Of a DNA stretch of 64,000 nucleotides, positions 5,027-15,134 are shown piece by piece (the first letter of the stretch is position 1; the number at the start of each line of letters is the position of its first letter). The notes under the pieces were generated by a model. It saw only the letters and a program-made list of their open reading frames with translations, was not told where the DNA came from and ran no database searches. Origin of the DNA: Bacteroidales bacterium UBA1180 (GTDB taxonomy: Bacteria; Bacteroidota; Bacteroidia; Bacteroidales; Paludibacteraceae); the NCBI GenBank assembly GCA_002310195.1, contig DBYS01000014.1:42877-106876 (forward strand), in the 5' to 3' direction. A program made the position numbers and the translations under genes.

Positions 5027-5962
5027 ATGCGTAAGCACCTGAAAATATTGCTCCTATTCATTGTCTGCCTCTGCAGCCTAGTGCAGCTGTCGGCAGCCGG
5101 CTATGTGCCGGCAACCGTGCCGAACCCCAAAGGGCCGACGCAGAACGGCTGGATCAGCGATCCGGCAGGGTACCTCAGTGCCGCTCAGGCAGCACAGATA
5201 ACCACCGCTTGCACGAACCTCAAGAACCACGTAGACGTGGAGGTGGCGGTAGTGATGCTGCCGGATTATGACCGTCAGCGGTACGACCGACTGACATTTT
5301 GTCAGGAGCTGTTCAACCTCTGGGGCATAGGCGGCAGGGAGCGCAACACCGGCGTGCTGGTGTTCTTTGCCGACGGGCCGATCGGCCGGCGGGACATACG
5401 CATCCACACCGGCGGCGGCATGGAAGGGCTGCTGACAGATTATGCATGCAGCGAGATGATCGACGACGCCTACGAGTACCTCTCGGCCGGCGAGTACGGC
5501 AACGGCGTGCTGAAGATCATGGAAGGGCTGTGCCGGCGGCTGCTCACGCCCGAAGCACAGGCCGAACTGACACTGGGTTGGGCACCGAAGCACTTTGACG
5601 AAGAGGGATTCGTGGCGCAGATGGTATTCTTGACATTCCTGTTCGTAGCCGTATGGCTGCTGTGCTACGCCTACTACCGCGCCCGTAAGTGCAAGAAGTG
5701 CGGCGTGGCTACCATGAAGCAGACCGGCACGAAGATCATCAAGCAAGCTACCTACAAGTCCTGCGGCAAGGAGGAGCTGACGTTCACCTGCGCCTGCTGC
5801 GGACATACGATCATCAAGAAGCATATCATTCCGCGCCTGACACGCACAACGGGTTACACCGGCAGCGGCCATTCGGGCAGAGGATTCAGCGGCGGAGGAT
5901 TCAGCGGCGGCAGCTGGGGCGGAGGACACAGTTTCGGCGGAGGAGCAGGAAGAGGATTCTAA
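5027..5962 (+). CDS. TPM-domain membrane protein (YgcG-like)
   Basis: The product has 311 residues. Residues 1-25 are a signal peptide. Residues about 38-185 are a TPM domain (WISDPAGYLSAAQAAQITTA, then VDVEVAVVMLPDY, RNTGVLVFFADGP and RDIRIHTGGGMEG), the extracytoplasmic fold of YgcG/Psb32-type proteins. One transmembrane helix lies at about 203-218, followed by a cytoplasmic Cys-rich zinc-ribbon-like part (CKKCG, CACCG) and a Gly/Ser-rich tail of SGGGFSGGSWGGG type. Length and order match the family. TPM proteins are commonly encoded next to LemA, as here (12 bases apart). Their exact role is unknown, and envelope quality control or photosystem/oxidase repair-like functions have been proposed in other organisms. 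Confidence 0.85.
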   Translation: MRKHLKILLLFIVCLCSLVQLSAAGYVPATVPNPKGPTQNGWISDPAGYLSAAQAAQITTACTNLKNHVDVEVAVVMLPDYDRQRYDRLTFCQELFNLWGIGGRERNTGVLVFFADGPIGRRDIRIHTGGGMEGLLTDYACSEMIDDAYEYLSAGEYGNGVLKIMEGLCRRLLTPEAQAELTLGWAPKHFDEEGFVAQMVFLTFLFVAVWLLCYAYYRARKCKKCGVATMKQTGTKIIKQATYKSCGKEELTFTCACCGHTIIKKHIIPRLTRTTGYTGSGHSGRGFSGGGFSGGSWGGGHSFGGGAGRGF

Positions 5963-5974
5963 CAAACAAATGAT

Positions 5975-6574
5975 ATGAAAAAGACTACATTGATTTGGAT
6001 GGCAGTGCTGGCAGCGATCGTGCTGCTGGTAGTATGGTGCGTCGGACGTTACAACGCATTGGTAACCGAACAGGAAAACGTGGAGAAAGCCTGGGGTCAG
6101 GTGCAAACCGCCTACCAGGGTCGCGCGGAGCTCGTGCCACAACTCGTGGCAACGGCACAAGGCCTCGTACAAGGCGAGGATAAGGTGCTGACCGACGTTA
6201 TGGAAGCCCGCGCGAAGGCTACGGCTATCACCATCGACCCGACGAACATCACCGAGGAGAACTTAGCCCTGTTCCAGAACGCGCAGAACGAGCTGACACA
6301 AGCCCTGAGCCGACTGATGGCCGTACGCGAGGCGTACCCTGAGCTGAAACTCAACGAGCAGTTCGGCAAACTCAGCGACCAGCTGGAAGGCATACAGAAC
6401 CGCGTGACGATAGCCCGCCGCGAGTTCAACGAGTGCGCACAGACCTACAACACCCTGGTGCGCAGGTTCCCGACGAACATCATCGCTTCGATGTTCGGCT
6501 TCGACAAGCGTCCGTACTTCGAGGCCGACGAGGCCGCACAGCAGGCACCGAAGGTGGAGTTCAAGTTCGACTAA
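5975..6574 (+). CDS. lemA: LemA family protein
   Basis: The product has 199 residues, the usual size of LemA. It has an N-terminal transmembrane helix (about residues 5-24) followed by the family signature YNALVTEQENVEKAWGQVQ and a long helical domain (LVPQLVATAQG, then ARREFNECAQTYNTLVRRFP). The FP-x-N-x-x-A-x-x-FGF close is typical. LemA proteins are inner-membrane anchored helical bundles of unclear function that often pair with TPM proteins, as here. The gene lies between the TPM gene and the GHL10 gene in one transcript. Confidence 0.9.
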   Translation: MKKTTLIWMAVLAAIVLLVVWCVGRYNALVTEQENVEKAWGQVQTAYQGRAELVPQLVATAQGLVQGEDKVLTDVMEARAKATAITIDPTNITEENLALFQNAQNELTQALSRLMAVREAYPELKLNEQFGKLSDQLEGIQNRVTIARREFNECAQTYNTLVRRFPTNIIASMFGFDKRPYFEADEAAQQAPKVEFKFD

Positions 6575-6616
6575 ACGGGTCGCCCAAGAGTGGTCGACAG
6601 CTAATACTACAACACC

Positions 6617-9235
6617 ATGAATAGACTACATTCAATCGTCCTGTTCGCTGCATGTATGCTGATCGGCAGCATGTATGCACAGAGCCCAAAGACGGAGTTC
6701 CGCGCCACGTGGTTCACCACGCACTACGGTATCGACTGGCCGAAGACGAAAGCCACCAGTTCGGCGAACATCACCAAGCAGAAGAAGGAGATGACTGACA
6801 TCTTCGATGCGCTGGTGGCGGGCAACATGAACGCCACGTGCATGCAGGTTAGGCCGGTATCCGACGCGTTCTACCGCTCATCGTACGAGCCGTGGAGTCA
6901 CATCCTGACCGGCACGCGCGGCAAAGACCCGGGTTACGACCCGCTGGCATATGCTGTAGAGGAAGCGCACAAGCGCGGCATAGAGCTGCTGGCGTGGGTC
7001 AATCCGTTCCGCTACGAGATTACCGCCGGCGAGCGCACGAACGCCATCAGCAACGGCTCGGGACTCACAGGCTCCGATCCGATCCGCAGCGCTCACCCCG
7101 ACTGGCTGCTCACGTACAGCAACGGCACGTTCAACGGCACGATACTTGACCCGGGTAACCCCGAGGCACGGGCATACGTGGTGAAGGTGCTGATGGAGAT
7201 AGTGAACAACTACGACATCGACGGCATGCTGATGGACGACTACTTCTACGCCTACGGCGGCACAACCACCGAGGATGCCTCGAGTCAGGCGAAGTACAAA
7301 CCCGAAGGGATGGATCTGGGCGACTGGCGCCGCGATAACGTGAACAAAGTGATCAAAGCCGTGTACGACAGCATACAAGCCGTCAAGCCGTGGGTTCGCT
7401 TCGGCATGGCTCCCGGCGGCATCTACTCGATGACCGCGTCAGCCGCAGCAGCATACGGACTGACCCTGCCCTCGGGCATCAGCGGCGGAGATATATGGAA
7501 AACCCTATACTGCGACGGCCTGGCATGGGTCGATGGCGCGTATGTGGATTTCATGGCTCCGCAAGTCTATTGGTCCACCACGGCCGCCAAGCAGGACTAC
7601 GACGTGCTGTGCGAGTGGTGGGGCAAGAGCATCAGCACGCTCAACGCCCGCCGCACCGACGGCAAGCGAGTGCACTCGTTCATCAGTCAGGCCTGCTACC
7701 GCTTCGGTCCGGACGAGCTCGCCGCAGAGATCGACGCCAACCGCCAGTACTCGCCGTACAGCGCCCCGGGAAGCATATTCTACAACACCAATACGTACCT
7801 GAAGTACGCGCACGACGACATAACAGAGTACAGCTGCTCGACGCTGGCCACAACGCGCTTCACGCAGAAAGCCCTGCCGCCTGCCATGACGTGGAAGGCT
7901 CACCCCACCCTCGCCGCACCGACTAACCTCTCGCTGAGCGGCACGACACTCACCTGGCAGCACGCCACGGCCGAGCGGTTCAGCGTATATGCTTACCCCA
8001 AAGGTACGGACAAACAGACGGCACTGGCCGGCAGCGCGTATCTCGTGCAGATGGTGTATGGCAAGCAAGTGAGCTTGAGCGGCATCAGCGATCTGCCGAA
8101 CAAGACCATAGCCGTGTGCGCCCTGGACCGCTACGGCAATGAGTTTGAGCCCGCCTTGCTCAACGAAGGCGAACCCGTCACGCCGCCCGAACCCGAGGAA
8201 GGCACACTCAGCCGCGTGGAGCTCTGGCGGAAAACCGCAGCACAGACCGGCGTGATGACCACCGATGCCAACCGAAGCATCGCTTACTGCGACGGCAAGC
8301 TCTATGTGTCCGACGGCGTGAACAAGAAGTACTTCGTACTGAACGCCTCGACCGGCGCAACGGAGAAGACCGTTACCCTGCCCGACGAGTACTTCGTATG
8401 GCACAACCTGCGCATCACCGCCGACGGCATGATGCTGCTGGGTAACAGCGGCACGGGAGCGAACTACCAGAACGTATATAAGTCAGCCATAGGCGGCAAC
8501 AGTCCCGAGAGCGCGGCTGCGTACAACAACAGCGGATTCGGGAGGGCCGACTACTTCTACCCTTTTGGTGCGTATAGCGGCAGCGGCTTTGCGCTGATGC
8601 TCAGCAACGTCAACCACAAAGCGCTGAAGATGAGTTACGCCAACGGCACAATGACCTCCTCCACGGTGCTCAGTCACGACGATCTGCCCGTCGGCACAAG
8701 TGCCAAGGCGATCCCGCTTAACGACCAGTCGTTCATTGCTACGGCAGCAAGCAGTCTGCCTACCGTGCACAGCCTGACCACAGGCGCGAAGACCTCCGAC
8801 TGGACGGGGAGCGTCAAACCGGAGAAAGTGAGCGTATCGGGCGCAGGTATAGTGCCGCTGGGCGGAAGGACGTTCCTGCTCGTGCCGGCAGACATATACG
8901 GCGCGTTCAACACCTACGACATCACCGGCGGTCTGCCGTCGGCAACGAGCCTGCTGACCACTACCACAGCACTCGGTTCGGCGAATAACACCACGTACAC
9001 CATCGATTTTGCGGTGAACGTACAAGGCAACGATGCGTATGTATATGAGCTCGCGCCGAACAACGGCATAGCCGCGTACAAGTACACGTTCACACCGAAA
9101 GTCTCGGCAGTGGAGCAGGCAGAAGCTTCTGAGCAGCCACGAGTGGCTGCTGCAGTCAAGCGCCTGACGCCCGACGGCTTGCGCATCGAGGTGAACGGAC
9201 ACATGTACACGCCGACAGGCTTGATAATCGAATAA
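6617..9235 (+). CDS. GHL10-family (DUF187) secreted glycosidase with C-terminal propeller
   Basis: The product has 872 residues. It has a signal peptide (MNRLHSIVLFAACMLIGSMY) and a GHL10/DUF187 TIM-barrel at about 25-395: FRATWFTTHYGIDWP, then MQVRPVSDAFY, ELLAWVNPFRYE, DGMLMDDYFY and FMAPQVYWS. Asp/Glu clusters at the strand ends fit a retaining glycosidase. A short Ig-like segment (about 435-510) and a region resembling a beta-propeller (about 530-840) follow. The last 25 residues (VKRLTPDGLRIEVNGHMYTP) match a tail shared with three other secreted proteins in the window. Escherichia coli DigH, of the same family, cleaves peptide-free peptidoglycan strands. The amidase two genes downstream would make such strands, so that role is a reasonable inference here. 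Confidence 0.85.
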   Translation: MNRLHSIVLFAACMLIGSMYAQSPKTEFRATWFTTHYGIDWPKTKATSSANITKQKKEMTDIFDALVAGNMNATCMQVRPVSDAFYRSSYEPWSHILTGTRGKDPGYDPLAYAVEEAHKRGIELLAWVNPFRYEITAGERTNAISNGSGLTGSDPIRSAHPDWLLTYSNGTFNGTILDPGNPEARAYVVKVLMEIVNNYDIDGMLMDDYFYAYGGTTTEDASSQAKYKPEGMDLGDWRRDNVNKVIKAVYDSIQAVKPWVRFGMAPGGIYSMTASAAAAYGLTLPSGISGGDIWKTLYCDGLAWVDGAYVDFMAPQVYWSTTAAKQDYDVLCEWWGKSISTLNARRTDGKRVHSFISQACYRFGPDELAAEIDANRQYSPYSAPGSIFYNTNTYLKYAHDDITEYSCSTLATTRFTQKALPPAMTWKAHPTLAAPTNLSLSGTTLTWQHATAERFSVYAYPKGTDKQTALAGSAYLVQMVYGKQVSLSGISDLPNKTIAVCALDRYGNEFEPALLNEGEPVTPPEPEEGTLSRVELWRKTAAQTGVMTTDANRSIAYCDGKLYVSDGVNKKYFVLNASTGATEKTVTLPDEYFVWHNLRITADGMMLLGNSGTGANYQNVYKSAIGGNSPESAAAYNNSGFGRADYFYPFGAYSGSGFALMLSNVNHKALKMSYANGTMTSSTVLSHDDLPVGTSAKAIPLNDQSFIATAASSLPTVHSLTTGAKTSDWTGSVKPEKVSVSGAGIVPLGGRTFLLVPADIYGAFNTYDITGGLPSATSLLTTTTALGSANNTTYTIDFAVNVQGNDAYVYELAPNNGIAAYKYTFTPKVSAVEQAEASEQPRVAAAVKRLTPDGLRIEVNGHMYTPTGLIIE

Positions 9236-9256
9236 CAAACCCTTACAATAAATCTA

Positions 9257-10096
9257 ATGAGTATGAAAAAACTATTTCTTGCATTGGCGGTAGCAGCACC
9301 GATGATTGCTGCTGCCCAAGTACTGGACGTTCAGTCGCTCCAGAAGATCAACACGCCCGAGAACGTCGAGACGAAGATCGCCGGCATCTCTCCGGCAGGC
9401 GACTATCTGCTGCTCACCACCGTGGCTAACGACGGTCTGATCCGTTACGATCTGGCTACCGGCAAGACCACCGAGCTGTCGAAAGCTCCGGGTGCAGGTT
9501 ACAACGTAAAGATCAGCAAGGACGGTTCGGAGATCGCTTATCGCGAGACGACCATCGACAAGAACCGTCTGCGCCGCAGTAACATCCTGCGCCAGAACTT
9601 CGCTTCCGGCAAGCGCCAACTGATCGCCAAAGGTCAGCGTGACCTGACGAAGATGGACGTAAAAGACGCCGAGATGACCGTAACGATCCTTGACCGTCAC
9701 ATCGCCCTCACCCGCGGCACACAGACCACGATGCTCGCTCCGTGCGGCGAAGACAAGAGTTACATCTGGCCGAGTATCTCGCCCGACGGCACGAAACTGT
9801 GCTTCTACGTAACCACCGGCGGCTGCTATGTATCGGACATCGACGGCTCGAACCCGCAGTTCATTGCTTTCCCCTGCCGTGCTGCCAAGTGGTACAACAG
9901 CAATGTGATTGTCGGCATGGCTGACGAGGACGACGGCGAGCGTCTGACCGCTTCGTCGATCGTAGCTTACTCGCTTGACGGACAGAAACAAGTGCTGACC
10001 GACAAGTCGATGGTGGCAGTATATCCGCAAGCCGTAGAAGGCGCTATCGTCTTCTCGACAGAAAAAGGCGAGACCTATCTGCTGAAGGTAAAGTAA
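9257..10096 (+). CDS. Secreted beta-propeller (WD40/TolB-like) protein
   Basis: The product has 279 residues. The signal peptide follows MSMKKLFLALAVAAPMIAAA. A second ATG two codons on is an equally good start. The mature part has repeated strand motifs of TolB/PD40 type, such as ISPAGDYLLLTTVANDGLIR, ISKDGSEIAYRET and ISPDGTKLCFYV, spaced about 40-50 residues, so a propeller of five or six small blades is likely. There are no catalytic residues to name. It sits between the GHL10 glycosidase and the amidase in one transcript and may bind a partner or substrate in cell-wall processing, which is inference. Confidence 0.7.
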   Translation: MSMKKLFLALAVAAPMIAAAQVLDVQSLQKINTPENVETKIAGISPAGDYLLLTTVANDGLIRYDLATGKTTELSKAPGAGYNVKISKDGSEIAYRETTIDKNRLRRSNILRQNFASGKRQLIAKGQRDLTKMDVKDAEMTVTILDRHIALTRGTQTTMLAPCGEDKSYIWPSISPDGTKLCFYVTTGGCYVSDIDGSNPQFIAFPCRAAKWYNSNVIVGMADEDDGERLTASSIVAYSLDGQKQVLTDKSMVAVYPQAVEGAIVFSTEKGETYLLKVK

Positions 10097-10115
10097 ACTA
10101 CTAAATTTTACGACC

Positions 10116-13100
10116 ATGAAGAAACTATTTACCGTCATCGCTGCCTTGCTGATGGTAGTCACCTTGAGTGCGGCTAACCTGGCAGGCAAGCGTATATATG
10201 TCAATCCCGGACACGGTTCGTTCGGTCCGAACGACCGCCCGATGGCTACTATCCCGTATCCTGCTCTTGCCTCAACCGGCATGCCGGACACCTGCGGATT
10301 CTATGAATCGAACACCAACCTCTGGAAGTGCCTCTATCTGCGCGACCGTCTGGTAGCAGCCGGTGCCACGGTTGTAATGAGCCGCGAGGAGTGCGGTCCG
10401 TGGCCCTACGCAAAGGTCAACGGCGAGTACCCGAGTTACTCGTGGGAAGACTACAAGAACCGCTCTGATTACGAGAAATACAACAAAGCTCTATCCGTCA
10501 TCTGCGAGGAGGTGGAGTCCGGCAACTACGATGTGTTCATCTCCGTTCACTCCAACGCTGCCAGCGACGGCACGACCACTAACTACCCCATCTGGCTGTA
10601 TCGCGGTTACGACGCCTGCGACACGCAGTTTGAGAAAGACTGCAAGGCGTTCGGTGCAGCTATGTGGCCTTACCGCTTCGAGCCGATGACCGAGGGTTAT
10701 GATCACCACAGCTACTATTCGGCCACGAACATGGCGCTGCGCGGCGACGTGAGCTTCATGGGCAGCGGCAGCACCAGCACGCGCTCGAACGGCAAGCAGT
10801 ACTACGGCTACTACGGCGTACTGAAACACGGCACCGTCGGCGGTATATTCGAAGGTTACTTCCATACCTACCAGCCGGCCCGTCACCGTGCACTAAACGT
10901 CGATAACTGCCACATGGAGGGCTACTGCTACTACCGTGGTATCATCGACTACTTCGGTGCCGACAAAGATACGAAGGGTTACATCCTCGGTCTGATCAAG
11001 GACGAGCACGAGAAGATCAGCCACAAGCTGTACAACTACGCCCCGAAGATGCACGACCAGTGGTTGCCGCTCAACGGCGCAAAGGTTACCCTGTACAAAG
11101 GAAATACGAAGATCGGCGAATATACGGTTGATAACAACTACAACGGCGTGTTCTACTTCGGCGATCTGGAGCCGGGTAACGACTACTGGCTCGATGCCAC
11201 CTGCGAGGGTTACAAACCTATGTGGGATGAATACAAAGCCCCGATCACCGTTACGGCAAACAAAATCACTTACCCGCGCATCTACCTGGAGAACGAAAGT
11301 TGGGAAGAGGAGGTTGTACTGCCTGATACCTATCCCGAACCTGATGTGCCTGCATCGGTCGGCATAGCAGGACGCTATGAGATGACGCAGACCTTTGCCG
11401 ATGCTGCTATCGCTGAACTGGACGGCAAAACCATCCGCCGCAGCATCGTTCGCAACGATACAACGATGTATGTGCTGGCATTGGACGGCGAGAACAATCC
11501 GTACCTGTACCTCATCAACCCGTCAACACAGGCTGTAAAAGCTACGCTTCCCACAGACTTCTGCTCCGTTAGTGCCGAAGGTAAACTCAAGCTCTCCGAC
11601 ATAGCCGTAACTGCCGAAGGAGTGCTGATCGGCTGCAACGAGGAGAAGACCACATACACTCCGGCGAACAAATGGCTCGTATATAAGTGGACCGAGACCG
11701 CCGGTGTATGGAGCGGTGCTGTATGGTTGAACACGACGAACAACGAGACAGCAGGTAACTTCTCCAACGCTATCTCCGGTACGACTATCGCGTACGCAGG
11801 AACACTGACTGACGGATACCTGTACACCACGGCCTACACCATCGGCACGGATGCACATGCCGTACGTTTCGTATGCTACACCATAGCCGACGACAAGTAT
11901 GCAGGCGCGTTCCGTAACCAGGATGCTGCATACAAACTCACGGAGATGGGTCATGACATACAGTTCACCATCTCTCCGCTGGCCGACGACCGTGTAATCA
12001 TCACTGACGCCAACATAGTTCCGATGGAGTGCGAATTTGCGACAACTACCGCTGCTGCTCCGAAGAACGTAACTGTCATGCCGGAAGCCTTCATGGGCGT
12101 GAAGGGTTTGAACTTCTTCAAATACGCCAAGCATAAACTTATGACTGCACCTCTGCAAGCAGAAGGCCAGAACACAGGCGTACAGCTCTACGACATCACC
12201 AATGGAGTGGCTCAGCCGCAAGCAATCAAGCTGTCGAACAACACATTGGCTGCCAAAGCCGCTGGATATATTGCCACAGCGGGTGTGGTAAAGGGCCAAG
12301 ATATCACGCTGTATCTGCAGCGCGACAATACCATCAGCCGCATCACCACCGCAGGTGTTGAGCAGCCTGTCATTGCGCACGTCAATGCGTACGGACTGAA
12401 CGTAGCCTTCGACGAGGGCACTGCATCCTACACCTTCACCTACACTGCCAACAGCAACGCTGTAGCCACTAACATCGTGTTCTACCAAGAAGGCGAAGAG
12501 GTTGGCAAGGTAGCTGTAACTCCGGCTGTCAAGGGCGCGAACAACGCAGTGATTGCACGTGCCGATCTGCCGGGCTTCACGGGCACACCGACCAACTGGG
12601 CTGTAGAGCTCATCGGCGAATCTGTACCGGCTTGGGGCGAGCTGCATGCACAGCCTAAGGCCGATCTCGGCATGGCACGTGTATTCAACACGATCGACAA
12701 TAACCCCGAGAATGCTACATTCCAGCGCATCTATCTGGCCGACTACGTCCGCAACAGCGCCAACAGCGGTCTGTATATCGTCAACCCGGACTACACGCGC
12801 GAGAATCTCACTCCAATGCTCGGCGGTAATGCTCTGTTCGGCTGCCTCTACCGCATCAGCATTGATCAGGAAGGTTATGTATATATGCCTGACTGGACGG
12901 ATGGCAACTCGGGCGTATATACCGCTAACCCGAATGACTTCTCGACGTTCCCGAACATGTTCCAGGGCACACGTGATGCCAACGGTGTGATCAGCAACAA
13001 CGGCGTAGAGGTCGGCTCATCGACTCCTGCGGTATATGTTTACGGCAAGGGCGCTGACACCAAGCTCATCGTCTATAACGAGGACCCGGGCACGAAGCTC

Positions 13101-14894
13101 GTAACGAATGGCCTGTGTATCTACAACATCGGCCAGCCGGACGGTAGCATTAAGCGTACATGGAACGAAGCTCCGTCGAAGGTACTGAGCATCCCGGGCC
13201 AGGCTAACAGCGAAGGCAACGTCTATGCTACCGAGCGCGGCATCTGGGTTAGCCAGAACCGCTCGAACGGCAACAACAACTCCAGCGCAACCTCGTTGCA
13301 GTTCTTCGACTGGAACGGCAACCGAAAGTTCTCGTCGGCAGTCGATCCGTACAACGATATCATCATCGGTTCGGAAGGTTCGGCGTTCGCTCTCTCGAGA
13401 GACGAGAAGATGCTCGTGCTGAACAACGGCGATCGCGAGTTCATGGTATTCGACGTTGAGTGGCAGGCCGATAACACGCCTGTACTGACTCTCCGTCACG
13501 CCTTCAAGCACAGTCACGGCACAAGTACCACCGACGCTTTCCGTCAGCTGAGCTTCGATTACGGAGGCAACCTCATCGCTACCGGTGATCCGGGCTTCTA
13601 CGTATTCACCGTGCCGACGGACAAGAACGTGACCGTTGTTCCTGCCAAGAGCACACTGACCGTCGAGAAACCGTTCAGCGGACATGTTGAGGGTGTATTG
13701 CTCGACAAGACCGAGGCTACGCTCGTTAAGGGTGAGACCCTGACGCTCACAGCTACCGTCATGCCGGAGGCTGCAACGAACAAGAACGTCACCTGGACGA
13801 GTTCGAACGAGGCTGCTGCCACCGTAGCTAACGGCGTTGTGACCGCTGTCGCTTCGGGTAAGACAACTATCACCGTCAAGACTGAGGAAGGTGAGTTTAC
13901 CGCCACCTGCGCCGTGACGGTTATCACTCCGGTTACCGGTGTTACGCTCGACAAGTCGGAGGCTGCTCTCACCAAGGGCCAGACGCTCACGCTCGTAGCT
14001 ACCGTTGCTCCGGCAGAGGCCGACAACAAGACCATCATCTGGAGCTCATCGAACGAGGCTGCAGCTACCGTAACCAACGGCGTTGTGAAAGCTGTTGCTT
14101 CGGGCAAGGCGACCATCACTGCCAAGACCGAGGACGGCGAGTTTACGGCTACCTGCGCTGTGACGGTTACCACACCTGTTACCGGTGTTGAACTGGACAA
14201 GACCGAGCTCACGCTCACCGAGGGTGACACCGAGACGCTCACAGCAACCGTCGTACCGGCTGATGCCGATAACATGAACGTAACCTGGAGCTCGTCGAAC
14301 GAGGCGATTGCAAAAGTTGCCAACGGCGTGGTAACAGCCGTAGCCGAAGGCAATGCTACGATCACCGTAACCACCGCAGAGGGCAACTTTACCGCTACCT
14401 GCGCCGTGACGGTTGAGAAGCGGATCATCCACGTAACCGGCGTCACCTTGAATGAGACTACACTGAGCTTCGACCTGCGCGAGACCGACAAGTTGACCGC
14501 TACCCTCGTGGCTACCATAGCTCCGAACGATGCAACCGACAAGTCCGTTACTTGGACTTCGGATAACGATGCAGTAGCTACCGTGGCCGACGGTCTGGTA
14601 ACAGCCGTAGGTGTAGGTAACACGACCATCACCGTCACCACAACCGACGGCAATCTGACGGCCACCTGCGCTGTAGAGGTAATCCTCAGCAACGGCATCT
14701 ATCAGATCAGCGTGGACGGCATTTCGTACAGCGACTACACGATCCACAACGCCAACAGCCTCAGCCTGATGGTATATACCTCGACAGGCAAACTCGTGGC
14801 TACAGGCAATGCGGATATCTCGCTGAGCAGCATGCCGGCCGGTACGTACCTCGTTCGCACACCGAACGGCAACGTACTGAAAGTGCTGCGTTAA
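10116..14894 (+). CDS. Large secreted N-acetylmuramoyl-L-alanine amidase with four Big_2 domains
   Basis: The product has 1592 residues. After a signal peptide (about 1-22) comes an Amidase_3 domain (about 23-290) with the zinc ligands in place: YVNPGHGSFG (His), YESNTN (Glu) and FISVHSNA (His), with GGIFEGYFH supplying the catalytic Glu. A carboxypeptidase-regulatory-like domain follows at about 308-390 (NGAKVTLYKGNTKIGEYTVD). Residues about 410-1170 resemble propeller or YncE-like repeats. Four Big_2 bacterial Ig domains lie near 1191, 1271, 1351 and 1438 (each with GVxLDK, TLTATV-P, WSSSNEA and VTAVA-G). The last 65 residues end GTYLVRTPNGNVLKVLR, like a type IX secretion C-terminal signal. 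It cleaves the amide bond between MurNAc and the stem peptide. It is the last gene of its unit, followed by a terminator. Confidence 0.88.
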   Translation: MKKLFTVIAALLMVVTLSAANLAGKRIYVNPGHGSFGPNDRPMATIPYPALASTGMPDTCGFYESNTNLWKCLYLRDRLVAAGATVVMSREECGPWPYAKVNGEYPSYSWEDYKNRSDYEKYNKALSVICEEVESGNYDVFISVHSNAASDGTTTNYPIWLYRGYDACDTQFEKDCKAFGAAMWPYRFEPMTEGYDHHSYYSATNMALRGDVSFMGSGSTSTRSNGKQYYGYYGVLKHGTVGGIFEGYFHTYQPARHRALNVDNCHMEGYCYYRGIIDYFGADKDTKGYILGLIKDEHEKISHKLYNYAPKMHDQWLPLNGAKVTLYKGNTKIGEYTVDNNYNGVFYFGDLEPGNDYWLDATCEGYKPMWDEYKAPITVTANKITYPRIYLENESWEEEVVLPDTYPEPDVPASVGIAGRYEMTQTFADAAIAELDGKTIRRSIVRNDTTMYVLALDGENNPYLYLINPSTQAVKATLPTDFCSVSAEGKLKLSDIAVTAEGVLIGCNEEKTTYTPANKWLVYKWTETAGVWSGAVWLNTTNNETAGNFSNAISGTTIAYAGTLTDGYLYTTAYTIGTDAHAVRFVCYTIADDKYAGAFRNQDAAYKLTEMGHDIQFTISPLADDRVIITDANIVPMECEFATTTAAAPKNVTVMPEAFMGVKGLNFFKYAKHKLMTAPLQAEGQNTGVQLYDITNGVAQPQAIKLSNNTLAAKAAGYIATAGVVKGQDITLYLQRDNTISRITTAGVEQPVIAHVNAYGLNVAFDEGTASYTFTYTANSNAVATNIVFYQEGEEVGKVAVTPAVKGANNAVIARADLPGFTGTPTNWAVELIGESVPAWGELHAQPKADLGMARVFNTIDNNPENATFQRIYLADYVRNSANSGLYIVNPDYTRENLTPMLGGNALFGCLYRISIDQEGYVYMPDWTDGNSGVYTANPNDFSTFPNMFQGTRDANGVISNNGVEVGSSTPAVYVYGKGADTKLIVYNEDPGTKLVTNGLCIYNIGQPDGSIKRTWNEAPSKVLSIPGQANSEGNVYATERGIWVSQNRSNGNNNSSATSLQFFDWNGNRKFSSAVDPYNDIIIGSEGSAFALSRDEKMLVLNNGDREFMVFDVEWQADNTPVLTLRHAFKHSHGTSTTDAFRQLSFDYGGNLIATGDPGFYVFTVPTDKNVTVVPAKSTLTVEKPFSGHVEGVLLDKTEATLVKGETLTLTATVMPEAATNKNVTWTSSNEAAATVANGVVTAVASGKTTITVKTEEGEFTATCAVTVITPVTGVTLDKSEAALTKGQTLTLVATVAPAEADNKTIIWSSSNEAAATVTNGVVKAVASGKATITAKTEDGEFTATCAVTVTTPVTGVELDKTELTLTEGDTETLTATVVPADADNMNVTWSSSNEAIAKVANGVVTAVAEGNATITVTTAEGNFTATCAVTVEKRIIHVTGVTLNETTLSFDLRETDKLTATLVATIAPNDATDKSVTWTSDNDAVATVADGLVTAVGVGNTTITVTTTDGNLTATCAVEVILSNGIYQISVDGISYSDYTIHNANSLSLMVYTSTGKLVATGNADISLSSMPAGTYLVRTPNGNVLKVLR

Positions 14895-14939
14895 GCACTG
14901 ATCCGACATCACGGCGGGGCTATCCTGCCGAAACAGAAA

Positions 14940-14975
14940 GCACGGGCACCTATTCGGGTGCTCGTGCCGCGTTTT
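14940..14975 (+). terminator. Terminator after the amidase gene
   Basis: GCACGGGCACC (14940-14950) pairs with GGGTGCTCGTGC (14956-14967) around a short loop, followed by CGCGTTTT. Confidence 0.7.
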
Positions 14976-15038
14976 GACTGCTGCATTTGCCAATAATAAC
15001 TTCGTACGGGACATATTTACTTCGAAACATATCGAAAA

Positions 15039-15070
15039 TTTGCAGATGACAGATATATTTTGTAATTTTG
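15039..15070 (+). promoter_or_regulatory. Promoter of the yhcH-glgB-nagB-cysS unit
   Basis: TTTG (15039-15042), 20 bases and TAATTTTG (15063-15070) match the Bacteroidetes consensus. The leader to the ATG at 15135 is about 55-60 bases. Confidence 0.75.
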
Positions 15071-15134
15071 TACACTTTCAGCCGCGCACACCCTGTACGC
15101 GTGGGCGAACGGACAGATTATTCAATCAACTACT

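Noticed and set aside
13680..14680. Insertion or duplication element in the amidase gene
   Set aside because: The repeated DNA is explained by four Big_2 immunoglobulin-like domains at the protein level, which diverge in sequence as normal tandem domains do.
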